Part shown: piece by piece, positions 1 to 6,863 of the stretch
Position numbering within the stretch: the first letter of the stretch is position 1
How the letters are laid out: each line of letters begins with the position of its first letter
Assembly (NCBI GenBank): GCA_002428365.1
Contig: DIVW01000038.1
Coordinates: 53,500 to 75,719 of the forward strand
Length of the DNA stretch: 22,220 nucleotides
Origin: Propionibacteriaceae bacterium UBA6122
GTDB lineage: Bacteria > Actinomycetota > Actinomycetes > Propionibacteriales > Propionibacteriaceae
Direction of reading: 5' to 3'
The notes under the pieces: generated by a model
Told to the model about the DNA's origin: nothing
Databases searched by the model: none
Seen by the model: only the letters and a program-made list of their open reading frames with translations
Translations under genes and position numbers: made by a program

Positions 1-264
1 GGTTCGGGCGCCGCAGCCCAGACTTGGGCCGCCTACATGCGGATCGCGATGGAGGGCAAGCCGTACGAGCGCTTCCCCGGCGCGACCAACAAGAAGTCGA
101 CCCAAACGCCGACGCCAGAGCCGGAACCGACGCCGACTTGGATTCCGACGCCGACCCCGACTGTGCCCTACACCCCGGCTCCGACCGATACCCCCACCGA
201 GTCGACCCCGCCAACTGGACCTACTACAGGGCCACCAACCACGCCCGCCGCAACACCCACCTAA
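1..264 (+). CDS. Class A penicillin-binding protein, C-terminal fragment (5'-truncated by window edge)
   Basis: The frame is open from base 1 to the TAA at 262-264, giving 87 residues of a protein that begins outside the window. The first ~30 residues (AAQTWAAYM, then GKPYERFP) look like the end of a transpeptidase domain of bifunctional PBPs, where a conserved (A)APxWxxYM..AL.G.P...FP segment closes the domain. The remaining ~55 residues are a Pro/Thr-rich low-complexity tail (TPTP, EPEPTPT, PTDTPTE), as is common on extracellular ends of actinobacterial PonA-type proteins. Such enzymes polymerise and cross-link peptidoglycan. The next gene, a GT87-like membrane protein, matches the ponA1-Rv0051 order I know from Mycobacterium tuberculosis, which supports the call. 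Catalytic motifs are not in the window, so the assignment rests on the short C-terminal match and context. Confidence 0.72.
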   Translation, partial: GSGAAAQTWAAYMRIAMEGKPYERFPGATNKKSTQTPTPEPEPTPTWIPTPTPTVPYTPAPTDTPTESTPPTGPTTGPPTTPAATPT

Positions 265-276
265 TAGGATCACCTG

Positions 277-1734
277 GTGAATCCCGACGCGCCAGCCCTC
301 TCTAGGCTCCTCGGCGGCCGGATGGGCGAACACGCCCGTCCGGGTGGTTTGTGGTTTCGAGCCTGGCCGTGGGCGTTCCTGATTCTGCTGGTGAACTTCC
401 TGGTGCTGATGGCTCGCCAGGTGCCCTGCGAAACCGGTCAATCCAAGTACCTCAACCTGTGCTACTCCGACATTCGGGTGCTCTGGTACTGGCGTGGACT
501 GCGGGACGGGGAGATCCCTTTCCTCCAACATGACGTGGAGTATCCGGTACTGACCGGGGCTTTCATGGAGCTCGGCCGCCGGTTCGTGTTGTTGCTGGGC
601 GGCAAGAGCCAGCCAGGGCTCAACGGCGCCGAGGTTGCGACTTCCGCACACCTTTTCATGGGGGTGACTGCGGTGTTGGTGTTCGTGTTGTTCGGCGTAC
701 TGGTGTGGGCACACCTGAAAATGCACCGCCCCTGGGATGCGTTGATGATCGCCGCCAGCCCGGCGATCCTGACCGCTGGTCTGATCAACTGGGACGCCCT
801 GGTCATCGCCCTCACCTCCCTGGCCCTGTTGGCGTGGGGACGCCGCCAACACGTCTGGGCTGGCATTTGGCTGGGCTTGGGCATCGCGGCGAAGCTCTAC
901 CCGCTGTTGCTGTTGGGGCCCCTTTTCATCCTGGCGCTGCGCACCGGCAAGTGGCGTGAGTTCTTCATCACCGCTGGCGCCACCGTCGCGGCCTGGGTGG
1001 CGGTCAACCTGCCGGTGTATTTGGCCAGACCCGAAGGCTGGCTCTACTTCTGGACGTTCAATGTCGACCGCGGCGCTGACCTCGGCTCACTTTGGTACGC
1101 CCTGAATCTGGCCGGGATCAACATTCCGGAGCTGTCGCGGGTGGAATCGCTGGCCATGGTGATCGGCGCACTGGCGATCGCCGCGATCCTGCTCTTCGCC
1201 CCCCAGCGGCCTCGCCTGGCTCAGGGAGCCTTCCTGATCGTCGCCCTGTTCCTGGTGGTCAACAAGGTCTACTCGCCCCAATACGTGCTGTGGCTGCTGC
1301 CGCTGCTGGTGTTGGCCCGTCCGCGCTGGTTCGACTGGGCGGTGTTCAGCATCGCTGAGACCCTCTACTACCTGGCGATCTGGGCCCATTTGGACGGCGT
1401 GCTGAGCACGGACGTCCCGGTGGGAAAGCTCTACTGGCTCTCGGTGTTCTTCCGGGTCGGCGTCGTGCTTTGGCTGATGAGTCGGGTGGTCACCGACATC
1501 TATCGGCCAGCCGAAGACCCAGTCAGACTGACTGGTCTGGACGACCCGGACGGCGGCGTCTTCGACAACGCCGTTGACGTGCCCTGGCTGCAGAAGCTGA
1601 CCCAACGCGGGCCAAGTCCCGCCCGGCTGGCCAACTCACCCTCGGAACCGGAAACAACAGAGCCTGCGCCAACGCAGCCAGCACCAACCGCGCCCGGGCT
1701 CGCAGAATCCAGTCCCGAGCCACCACGCCCGTGA
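277..1734 (+). CDS. GT-C membrane glycosyltransferase, GT87/DUF2029-like
   Basis: A 485-residue polytopic membrane protein with about ten hydrophobic segments between residues ~25 and ~405. It follows the PBP gene by 12 nt and starts at GTG 277. Visible family-like features are an early extracytoplasmic stretch with Cys residues (VPCETG, NLCYSD), the HDVEYPVLTG segment near residues 85-95, NWDALVIAL near 170, and a GLGIAAKLYPLLLL segment typical of DUF2029/GT87 proteins. These enzymes move mannose or arabinose from polyprenyl-phosphate donors to acceptors outside the membrane. The last ~75 residues are a hydrophilic, Pro/Glu/Ser-rich cytoplasmic tail. Its position after a PBP gene parallels Rv0051 beside ponA1. 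The substrate cannot be told from sequence. It overlaps the next gene by 4 nt (GTGA), so the two are probably translated together. Confidence 0.8.
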   Translation: MNPDAPALSRLLGGRMGEHARPGGLWFRAWPWAFLILLVNFLVLMARQVPCETGQSKYLNLCYSDIRVLWYWRGLRDGEIPFLQHDVEYPVLTGAFMELGRRFVLLLGGKSQPGLNGAEVATSAHLFMGVTAVLVFVLFGVLVWAHLKMHRPWDALMIAASPAILTAGLINWDALVIALTSLALLAWGRRQHVWAGIWLGLGIAAKLYPLLLLGPLFILALRTGKWREFFITAGATVAAWVAVNLPVYLARPEGWLYFWTFNVDRGADLGSLWYALNLAGINIPELSRVESLAMVIGALAIAAILLFAPQRPRLAQGAFLIVALFLVVNKVYSPQYVLWLLPLLVLARPRWFDWAVFSIAETLYYLAIWAHLDGVLSTDVPVGKLYWLSVFFRVGVVLWLMSRVVTDIYRPAEDPVRLTGLDDPDGGVFDNAVDVPWLQKLTQRGPSPARLANSPSEPETTEPAPTQPAPTAPGLAESSPEPPRP

Positions 1735-2831
1735 GCACCGCCCGAAGCCACGACGACATCCGGCTGGTAATTCAGGCCTGGCTGGGCAGCCGGCTGGTGA
1801 TCGTTGCGGTCGCGATCTGGATAGCGCTCACCGAACACCGCACCCTCACCGAGCAGCTCAAGGGCTGGGACGTGCAGCACTATCTCGACATCGCTGCCCG
1901 CGGCTACGCCAACCACGATCTGATCGCCTTCTTTCCCGGCTGGCCGATGCTGATCCGGTTGGCCAGCTCGGTGCCAGGCACCTCGGCGGTGCTGATGGGC
2001 ACCTTGCTGGCCCTGCTGGCCAGCGGCTTCGCTGCCGCCGCGCTCTATCGACTGGCCGGCGCCCCGGCCGCGATTGCCTGGATCTTGGCGCCAACAGCGG
2101 TGTTCACTGTTGCCCCCTACACCGAGGCCGCCTTCTGTGCTGCCGCCTTCTGGGCGTGGGAGCGGGCAGTTGCCAAACACTGGACGGCAGCGGCGGTGTT
2201 GGCTGCGGTGGCCATGTCGATGCGGGTGTCGGGGTTGTTCCTGATCGTCGCGCTTGCAGTGCTGGCGCTGACTCAGAAGGGACACCCGAAGGTGCGGCTG
2301 GGCCGATTGGCGCGGCTGGTGCTGCCGGTGTCGGTGCTGGTCGGCTACCTGGCTTATCTGCGGCTTTCGCTGGGCAGCTGGACGGTCTGGTACGACACCC
2401 AGGCGCAAGGCTGGTCGCGGGAGTTCACCTGGCCTTGGGTAGCGGTGCAGCACACCATCGAGGCAGCGATGCCTGGCGGATACGCCGACAGCATGGGCTG
2501 GTCAATGCTGTTCCGCTTCGAACTGGTAAGCGTGGCCATCGGGGTGCTGGTGGCCCTGATCATGTTGTTCCGCAAGCGTTGGGCTGAGTCAGTGTGGGTG
2601 GGTTCCCAGGTGGCGGCGTTCTCGTTCTCCTACTGGTTCATGAGCGTGAACCGGGCCACTTTGTTGTGGTTCCCGCTGTGGGAGCTGATCGGCAATGGCC
2701 TGGTCAAGACAACGGGGCGCCGAAAGTTGCCGCCCTGGCGGATAACCCTGAACTGGGTTATGGCGATTCTCGCGCTGGCGGTGCAGGCCTGGTGGGCCTG
2801 GCGCTTCTTCACCGGCCAGTGGGCCAGCTAG
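1731..2831 (+). CDS. GT-C mannosyltransferase-like membrane protein (PIG-V/GT76-like)
   Basis: A 366-residue multi-pass membrane protein. Residues ~45-75 carry the signature WDVQHYLDIAARGY followed by FFPGWPML, matching the WDxxxYLxIAxxGY...FFPxxP pattern of PIG-V-like and related GT-C mannosyltransferases; D47 is the likely catalytic acid. The rest is a chain of hydrophobic helices ending with a short, Trp-rich C-terminus. GTG 1731 overlaps the stop of the preceding GT87-like gene, so the two proteins are probably made in step and may act on the same envelope glycan or glycolipid. In eukaryotes PIG-V adds mannose to GPI; bacterial members are mostly uncharacterised, so the acceptor here is unknown. 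No further gene follows for 226 nt, so this likely ends the PBP-linked operon. Confidence 0.75.
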   Translation: MSTARSHDDIRLVIQAWLGSRLVIVAVAIWIALTEHRTLTEQLKGWDVQHYLDIAARGYANHDLIAFFPGWPMLIRLASSVPGTSAVLMGTLLALLASGFAAAALYRLAGAPAAIAWILAPTAVFTVAPYTEAAFCAAAFWAWERAVAKHWTAAAVLAAVAMSMRVSGLFLIVALAVLALTQKGHPKVRLGRLARLVLPVSVLVGYLAYLRLSLGSWTVWYDTQAQGWSREFTWPWVAVQHTIEAAMPGGYADSMGWSMLFRFELVSVAIGVLVALIMLFRKRWAESVWVGSQVAAFSFSYWFMSVNRATLLWFPLWELIGNGLVKTTGRRKLPPWRITLNWVMAILALAVQAWWAWRFFTGQWAS

Positions 2832-2857
2832 CCTCGCCCTCTCTCCGGGTCTTGCCA

Positions 2858-2887
2858 TTGACACCTATGGTTACGTAACCGTAAGTT
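2858..2887 (+). promoter_or_regulatory. Promoter with palindromic operator in its spacer, upstream of the 2-oxoacid dehydrogenase operon
   Basis: A perfect -35 hexamer TTGACA (2858-2863) and a reasonable -10 TAAGTT (2882-2887) are 18 nt apart. The spacer holds the perfect 12-bp palindrome GGTTACGTAACC (2869-2880), which extends to 18 bp (TAtGGTTACGTAACCgTA) with one mismatched pair. A repressor bound there would cover the RNA polymerase site. The size and symmetry suit a dimeric TetR- or GntR-type regulator, but none is encoded next to it. The expected start of transcription near 2894 leaves a leader of about 165 nt. Confidence 0.6.
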
Positions 2888-2888
2888 G

Positions 2889-3057
2889 TGGGCACCGGGG
2901 GGTGGACTGCATCGCGGTAGGAGCCGTTACCGGGAGGGGACCCCGCACCCGGCCACGCCGCTGATGCACCAACCCCGCTAGCCGATCCGGCTCGAAACCC
3001 GGGCCTGATCAGGAACACCACCCACGGCCAACCGCCGAGACCACCGGAGGAGCATCG
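2889..3057 (+). other. Long GC-rich 5' leader of the dehydrogenase operon
   Basis: About 165 nt lie between the predicted promoter and the TTG start. I see short pairings (AGCCG/CGGCT around 2980-2995; CCTGATCAGG at 3004-3013; CCGGG/CCCGG around 2929-2953) but no match to a riboswitch class I know. A 10-codon frame from GTG 2886 to a TAG falls at the very start and could be chance. The ribosome-binding site GGAGGAG (3046-3052) sits 5 nt before the start codon and fixes it. Confidence 0.35.
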
Positions 3058-4383
3058 TTGACCGAGCCACTTGCCGGGCCCGACTTCGTCCAGCTTCTCG
3101 ACCCTCAAGGCAATCGGGTCGAGCATGCCGAGTTTGCCTACGGCGGCACCGACGCCGAACTGGCCGCCGACCTGCGCGACATGGTCTTGGCCCGCCGCAT
3201 TGATGCCGAAGCCACTGCGCTGCAGCGCAAGGGCGAGCTTGGCCTATGGCCGCCGCTGCTTGGCCAGGAAGCCGCCCAGATCGGCTCGGCGCGAGCCACC
3301 CGAGGCCAGGACGTCCTCGTGCCGTCCTATCGCGAGCATGGCGTGGCCTGGTGTGCCGGCATCGATCCGCTCGACCTGCTCACCACCTTCCGCGGCACCG
3401 GGATGACCGAATGGCCCAGCCGTCCAGACACGTTCCACCCCTACTCCTTCGTCATTGGCACTCAAACCCTGCACGCGGTTGGGATGGCGATGGGGGTGCA
3501 GCGCGACGGCCTGGTTGGCACCGCTGATCCCGCCGATTCCGCCGCAGTGATCGTCTACTTCGGCGATGGCGCCACCAGCCAGGGCGACGTGAACGAGGCC
3601 TTCATCTTTGCCGCTTCCTTCGCTGCACCGGTGGTGTTCTTCTGCCAGAACAACCAGTACGCCATCAGCGAGCCGAGCGCCCTGCAATCGAAGATTCCGC
3701 TCTACCAGCGCGCGGCCGGGTTCGGCTTTCCCGGCATTCGGGTGGACGGCAACGACGTGCTGGCTGTGCGGGCTGTCACCGAATGGGCCATGGATCGGGC
3801 CCGAGCGGGCCACGGCCCGACGCTGATCGAGGCCTACACCTACCGGATGGGCGCGCACACCACCTCCGACGACCCGACCAAGTACCGCCAATCAACCGAG
3901 GTCGAAGACTGGCGCGCCAAAGACCCGATCGAGCGGCTGCGCAGCTATCTGCTGCGAACTGGCGCCATTGATGCCACCTGGCTGGACGCGCTCGCCGTCG
4001 AAGCGGACGCGCTCGCTGAGCGGCTGCGGGCTGGCTGCCTGACCCTCCCCGAGCGCCCTTTGGCGAGCTACTTCGGCCAGGCCTACGTCGAAACCCCCGA
4101 GCTCCTGCTCGCCCAGCGCGAAGCCCACCTGGCTTATGAGGCCTCCTTCGAGGGTGCTGCCGATGCGACCCTTCGACCCTTCGACGGGCTCAGGGCAGGC
4201 CAAGCTCAGGGAACTGGTGGGTCAGCTCAGGGAACTGGTGCCCCCAGACAGTTGGCTGAGCTCGTCGAAGCCCCAGATGCGACCCTTCGACAGGCTCAGG
4301 GAACTGATGGGGCGGCTCAGGGAACTGATGGGGCGGCTCAGGGAACTGATGTGGCCGCCAGCCTCACCGGGGAGGTGCTGTGA
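3058..4383 (+). CDS. pdhA: 2-oxoacid dehydrogenase E1 component, alpha subunit (ThDP-dependent; branched-chain or pyruvate type)
   Basis: This is the decarboxylating alpha subunit of an alpha2beta2 E1. The thiamine diphosphate motif is clear: GDG at 169-171, then NN at 198-199 (QNNQYAIS). Family segments RKGELGLWPPLLGQEAAQIG (58-77), PSYREHG (89-95), GTQTLHAVG (134-142) and the phosphorylation-loop-like RMGAHTTSDDPTKYR (263-277) are intact. The TTG start is set by GGAGGAG 5 nt upstream. The sequence resembles M. tuberculosis Rv2497c (PdhA/BkdA), and actinobacteria usually use a one-chain AceE for pyruvate, so a branched-chain 2-oxoacid dehydrogenase is at least as likely as pyruvate. The symbol follows common family naming only. 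Oddity: normal family homology ends near residue 365. Residues ~370-433 come from in-frame repeat DNA (AQGTDGA units), giving a probably disordered tail. The gene overlaps E1 beta by 4 nt. Confidence 0.9.
   Translation: MTEPLAGPDFVQLLDPQGNRVEHAEFAYGGTDAELAADLRDMVLARRIDAEATALQRKGELGLWPPLLGQEAAQIGSARATRGQDVLVPSYREHGVAWCAGIDPLDLLTTFRGTGMTEWPSRPDTFHPYSFVIGTQTLHAVGMAMGVQRDGLVGTADPADSAAVIVYFGDGATSQGDVNEAFIFAASFAAPVVFFCQNNQYAISEPSALQSKIPLYQRAAGFGFPGIRVDGNDVLAVRAVTEWAMDRARAGHGPTLIEAYTYRMGAHTTSDDPTKYRQSTEVEDWRAKDPIERLRSYLLRTGAIDATWLDALAVEADALAERLRAGCLTLPERPLASYFGQAYVETPELLLAQREAHLAYEASFEGAADATLRPFDGLRAGQAQGTGGSAQGTGAPRQLAELVEAPDATLRQAQGTDGAAQGTDGAAQGTDVAASLTGEVL
4169..4355. repeat. CTTCGAC..GCTCAGGGAAC repeat cluster inside the E1 alpha gene
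   Basis: The cluster has several forward units (CTTCGAC..GCTCAGGG), one inverted unit (GTTGGCTGAGCTCGTCGAAG, 4251-4270), and two tandem blocks with a 21-bp period: two units at 4204-4245 and three at 4293-4355. All are read in frame as AQGTxGx without stops. The inverted unit can pair with the forward units to give a long hairpin. The same family occurs at four other places in the window. Confidence 0.9.
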
Positions 4384-5363
4384 TGACCACCATGACGATG
4401 GCCAAAGCGCTAAACGCCGGCCTGCGCAAGGCCTTGGCCGCCGAACCGAAAGTGCTGCTGGCTGGGGAAGACATCGGCAAACTCGGCGGCGTGTTCCGGG
4501 TGACCGAGGGCCTACAGGCCGAGTTCGGGCGCGACCGGGTGATCGACTCCCCGTTGGCCGAATCCGGCATCGTCGGTACCGCAGTGGGTCTGGCGCTGCG
4601 CGGCTACCGTCCAGTGGTGGAAATCCAGTTCGACGGCTTCGTCTACCCGGCCTTCGACCAGCTGGTCTCCCAGGTTTCCCGGCTGCGGTTCCGCACCGGC
4701 GGCCAGCTCAGCGTGCCGATGGTGGTTCGCATTCCTTACGGCGGCGGCATCGGCGCTATCGAGCACCACTCTGAGTCGCCGGAGGCCTACTTCGCCCACA
4801 CCCCTGGCCTGAAAGTGGTCACCTGTGCGTCCCCCTCAGATGCCTACTGGATGATTCAGCAGGCGATCACCTCCGAGGATCCGGTGATCTTCCTCGAACC
4901 CAAACGTCGCTATCACGACAAGGGCGAAGTGGATACCGATCAGCAGTCGGCTGATCTCTCGCTGTTCTCGGCTCGGGTGGTAAAGCCCGGCACCGACGCC
5001 ACGCTGCTCACCTACGGTCCGATGGTGCGCACCTGCTTGGAGGCAGCGATCACCGCCGCCGAGGAGGGACGCGATCTGGAAGTGGTCGATCTGCGCTCAC
5101 TCTCCCCGCTGGACGACGCCACGATCCTCGAGTCGGTACGACGTACCGGGCGGGCGATCGTCGTCCACGAGGCCGTCGGGACCCTCGGCATCGGCGCCGA
5201 GATTGCCGCCCGAATCCAGCAGAACTGCTTCTACGAGCTGGACGCGCCCGTGCTGCGCGTGACCGGCTATGACCTGCCCTACCCGCCCTCGAAGGTGGAA
5301 GAGGGCTACCTGCCCGATCTGGATCGGGTGCTCGATGCCGTCGACCGTTCGCTGAACTGGTGA
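4380..5363 (+). CDS. pdhB: 2-oxoacid dehydrogenase E1 component, beta subunit
   Basis: 327 residues, the normal size for the beta chain of heterotetrameric E1. Recognisable segments include VLLAGEDIGKLGGVFRVTEGL, DSPLAESGIVGTAVGLALRG, PVVEIQFDGFVYPAFDQL, RIPYGGGIGAIEHHSESPEAYF and, near the C-terminus, TGYDLPYPPSKVEE. The acidic residue in LAESGI and the GxxxxHS(E)SPEA segment belong to the cofactor and active-site region of transketolase-like beta subunits. The start could be GTG 4380, ATG 4383 or ATG 4392. GGGGAGG at 4369-4375 best serves 4380 or 4383, and 4380 overlaps the alpha stop codon. Together with E1 alpha it decarboxylates the 2-oxoacid and loads the acyl group on the E2 lipoyl arm. 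Confidence 0.9.
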   Translation: MMTTMTMAKALNAGLRKALAAEPKVLLAGEDIGKLGGVFRVTEGLQAEFGRDRVIDSPLAESGIVGTAVGLALRGYRPVVEIQFDGFVYPAFDQLVSQVSRLRFRTGGQLSVPMVVRIPYGGGIGAIEHHSESPEAYFAHTPGLKVVTCASPSDAYWMIQQAITSEDPVIFLEPKRRYHDKGEVDTDQQSADLSLFSARVVKPGTDATLLTYGPMVRTCLEAAITAAEEGRDLEVVDLRSLSPLDDATILESVRRTGRAIVVHEAVGTLGIGAEIAARIQQNCFYELDAPVLRVTGYDLPYPPSKVEEGYLPDLDRVLDAVDRSLNW

Positions 5364-5372
5364 GGAACCCAA

Positions 5373-6788
5373 ATGCCTGAGTTCAAGTTGCCTGACCCGG
5401 GGGAGGGCCTCCAGGAGGCCGAGATCGTCCGTTGGCTGGTCGCCGTCGGTGACGTGGTTGCGGTCAACGACGTTCTGGTAGAGATCGAAACCGCCAAGTC
5501 GCTGGTCGAACTGCCCAGCCCCTACGCCGGAGTGGTGAGCGAGTTGCTGGTCGCCGAGGGCGACGTGGTCGAGGTGGGCACGCCGATCATTCGCATCGGG
5601 GAGGAGGCCCTTCGACAAGCTCAGGGAACTGCAGAACAGTTGGCTGAGCCCGTCGAGGCCCCCGGTCAGTTGGCTGAGCCCGTCGAAGCCCCTGGTGCCG
5701 CGGCCACGAGCGCCATGCTGGTCGGGTACGGCGCCAAGGCCGGTGCGATCTCCCGGCGAGCCCGTCGCAGTGGCGTAGTGGTGGCCGGGCCAGAGACCGA
5801 TCAAGTGCATGAGTCCTACGACACTGCCAATCCGGTGTCACGCCGCACCGATGAGGTAACCCCCTCAGATCGCCTCGACGCGGTGGCCTCCGGCGAACAC
5901 CTGCCGCCGCCCGGACGTCCGTCCGCTGGAGCAAAGGCGGGACGCCGACCGCTGGCCACCCCGGCGGTGCGCCGCGTGGCCCGCGATCTGGGAGTTGATC
6001 TGAATCAGCTCCTCGGCACTGGAGCCGGTGGCCTGATCACCGCTGAGGACGTCGTCGCCGCGGCCAGTGGCGGCCTGCCCGGACGGGACCGGCGGGTACC
6101 ACTGCGCGGGATCCGGCGAGCGATGTTCAACTCGATGACCGCCTCGCTGCAAATCCCGCAAGCCACCGCGATGATCGAAGCCGACGTCACTGGCACCGTC
6201 GAGATGCTGGAGTTGCTGAAGTCCCGCCGGGAGTTCACCGGCCTACGGGTCTCGCCGCTGCTGGTATTTGCGAAAGCGGCGTGCCTGGCCATGACCCGCA
6301 TCCCCGAGATCAACTCCAGCTACGACGCTGAGGTGGGCGAAATCATTCTGCATGGCTCGGTGAATCTTGGCATCGCTGCGGCCACCCCCCGCGGCCTGTT
6401 GGTGCCCAACATCAAGAACGCCGAACGAATGAACCTGGTCGAGCTGACCGAGGCGCTAAACGCCATGGTTGCGGTGGCCCGCGAGGGACGCGTCCAGCCG
6501 TACGACCTAGCCGACGGTACTTTCACCATCACCAACATCGGGGTCTTCGGGGTCGATGGCGGCACCCCGATCCTGAGCCCCGGCGAGTCGGCGATCATGT
6601 GCCTCGGCACCATTCGACGCAAGCCGTGGGTGGTCGGCACCGGCGCTGACGAGCACCTGGAACCGCGCAGCGTCTGCACCGTCTCGCTCACCTTTGACCA
6701 TCGGCTCATCGATGGCGCAATGGCTTCGAAGTTCCTGGCTGAGGTGGCCACGATCATGTCGAACCCCGGCTTGGCCCTGCTGTTCTGA
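5373..6788 (+). CDS. Dihydrolipoamide acyltransferase (E2) of the 2-oxoacid dehydrogenase complex
   Basis: 471 residues with the full E2 order. A single lipoyl domain (1-77) carries the lipoylated lysine K42 in ETAKS. A flexible linker follows, with a GYGAKAGAISRRARR stretch (118-132) of the kind seen in actinobacterial branched-chain E2s. Next come the E3/E1-binding domain (193-230; ATPAVRRVARDLGVDL, LITAEDV) and the catalytic domain (240-471), ending with the HxxxD motif DHRLIDG (H443, D447). It starts 9 nt after E1 beta. The linker includes repeat-derived residues 79-108 (LRQAQGT, then LAEPVEAP twice), placed between domains where extra length is tolerated. No E3 (lipoamide dehydrogenase) gene is in the window, so E3 must be encoded elsewhere. 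The substrate (branched-chain or pyruvate) is not settled; the linker motif leans to branched-chain. Confidence 0.9.
   Translation: MPEFKLPDPGEGLQEAEIVRWLVAVGDVVAVNDVLVEIETAKSLVELPSPYAGVVSELLVAEGDVVEVGTPIIRIGEEALRQAQGTAEQLAEPVEAPGQLAEPVEAPGAAATSAMLVGYGAKAGAISRRARRSGVVVAGPETDQVHESYDTANPVSRRTDEVTPSDRLDAVASGEHLPPPGRPSAGAKAGRRPLATPAVRRVARDLGVDLNQLLGTGAGGLITAEDVVAAASGGLPGRDRRVPLRGIRRAMFNSMTASLQIPQATAMIEADVTGTVEMLELLKSRREFTGLRVSPLLVFAKAACLAMTRIPEINSSYDAEVGEIILHGSVNLGIAAATPRGLLVPNIKNAERMNLVELTEALNAMVAVAREGRVQPYDLADGTFTITNIGVFGVDGGTPILSPGESAIMCLGTIRRKPWVVGTGADEHLEPRSVCTVSLTFDHRLIDGAMASKFLAEVATIMSNPGLALLF
5608..5696. repeat. Repeat cluster forming a hairpin inside the E2 linker codons
   Basis: One forward unit (CTTCGACAAGCTCAGGGAAC, from 5610) is followed after 5 nt by inverted units in a 30-bp tandem (5637-5666 and 5667-5696; core GTTGGCTGAGCCCGTCGA). 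Forward and first inverted unit can fold into a ~22-bp imperfect stem. The frame is open throughout, and the 30-bp period equals ten codons. Confidence 0.9.
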
Positions 6789-6851
6789 CGCCGATGGCTG
6801 GGGCCAACCAGGAATGGGTGGCCGGGTGTTGCTTCGCGGCGGCGGCGCCGT

Positions 6852-6857
6852 TAGCGT
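6852..6857 (+). promoter_or_regulatory. -10 hexamer TAGCGT for leaderless expression of the FG-GAP lipoprotein
   Basis: TAGCGT lies 6 nt before ATG 6864, with no purine-rich ribosome-binding site between. This is the spacing expected when transcription begins at the A of the start codon. Confidence 0.45.
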
Positions 6858-6863
6858 GACCAA

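Noticed and set aside
1500..2453. Minus-strand open frame (317 codons) across two glycosyltransferase genes
   Set aside because: It spans the overlap of two membrane-protein genes and encodes Gln/Arg/His/Gly-rich sequence without family features.
2889..3057. Riboswitch (cobalamin, TPP, FMN, SAM-IV or c-di-AMP) in the dehydrogenase leader
   Set aside because: I compared conserved cores from memory and found no match; kept only as an unexplained leader.
4169..4355. CRISPR-like array
   Set aside because: Units are 21 bp, directly abutting and partly inverted, with no unique spacers and no cas genes.
4136..4774. Plus-strand alternative frame across the repeat cluster and E1 beta
   Set aside because: It overlaps the E1 alpha tail and E1 beta in another frame; the translation is Arg/Gly-rich and without any family.
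5097..5810. Minus-strand open frame across the E1 beta/E2 junction
   Set aside because: It is antisense to intact, conserved domains on the plus strand; no ribosome-binding site or family match.
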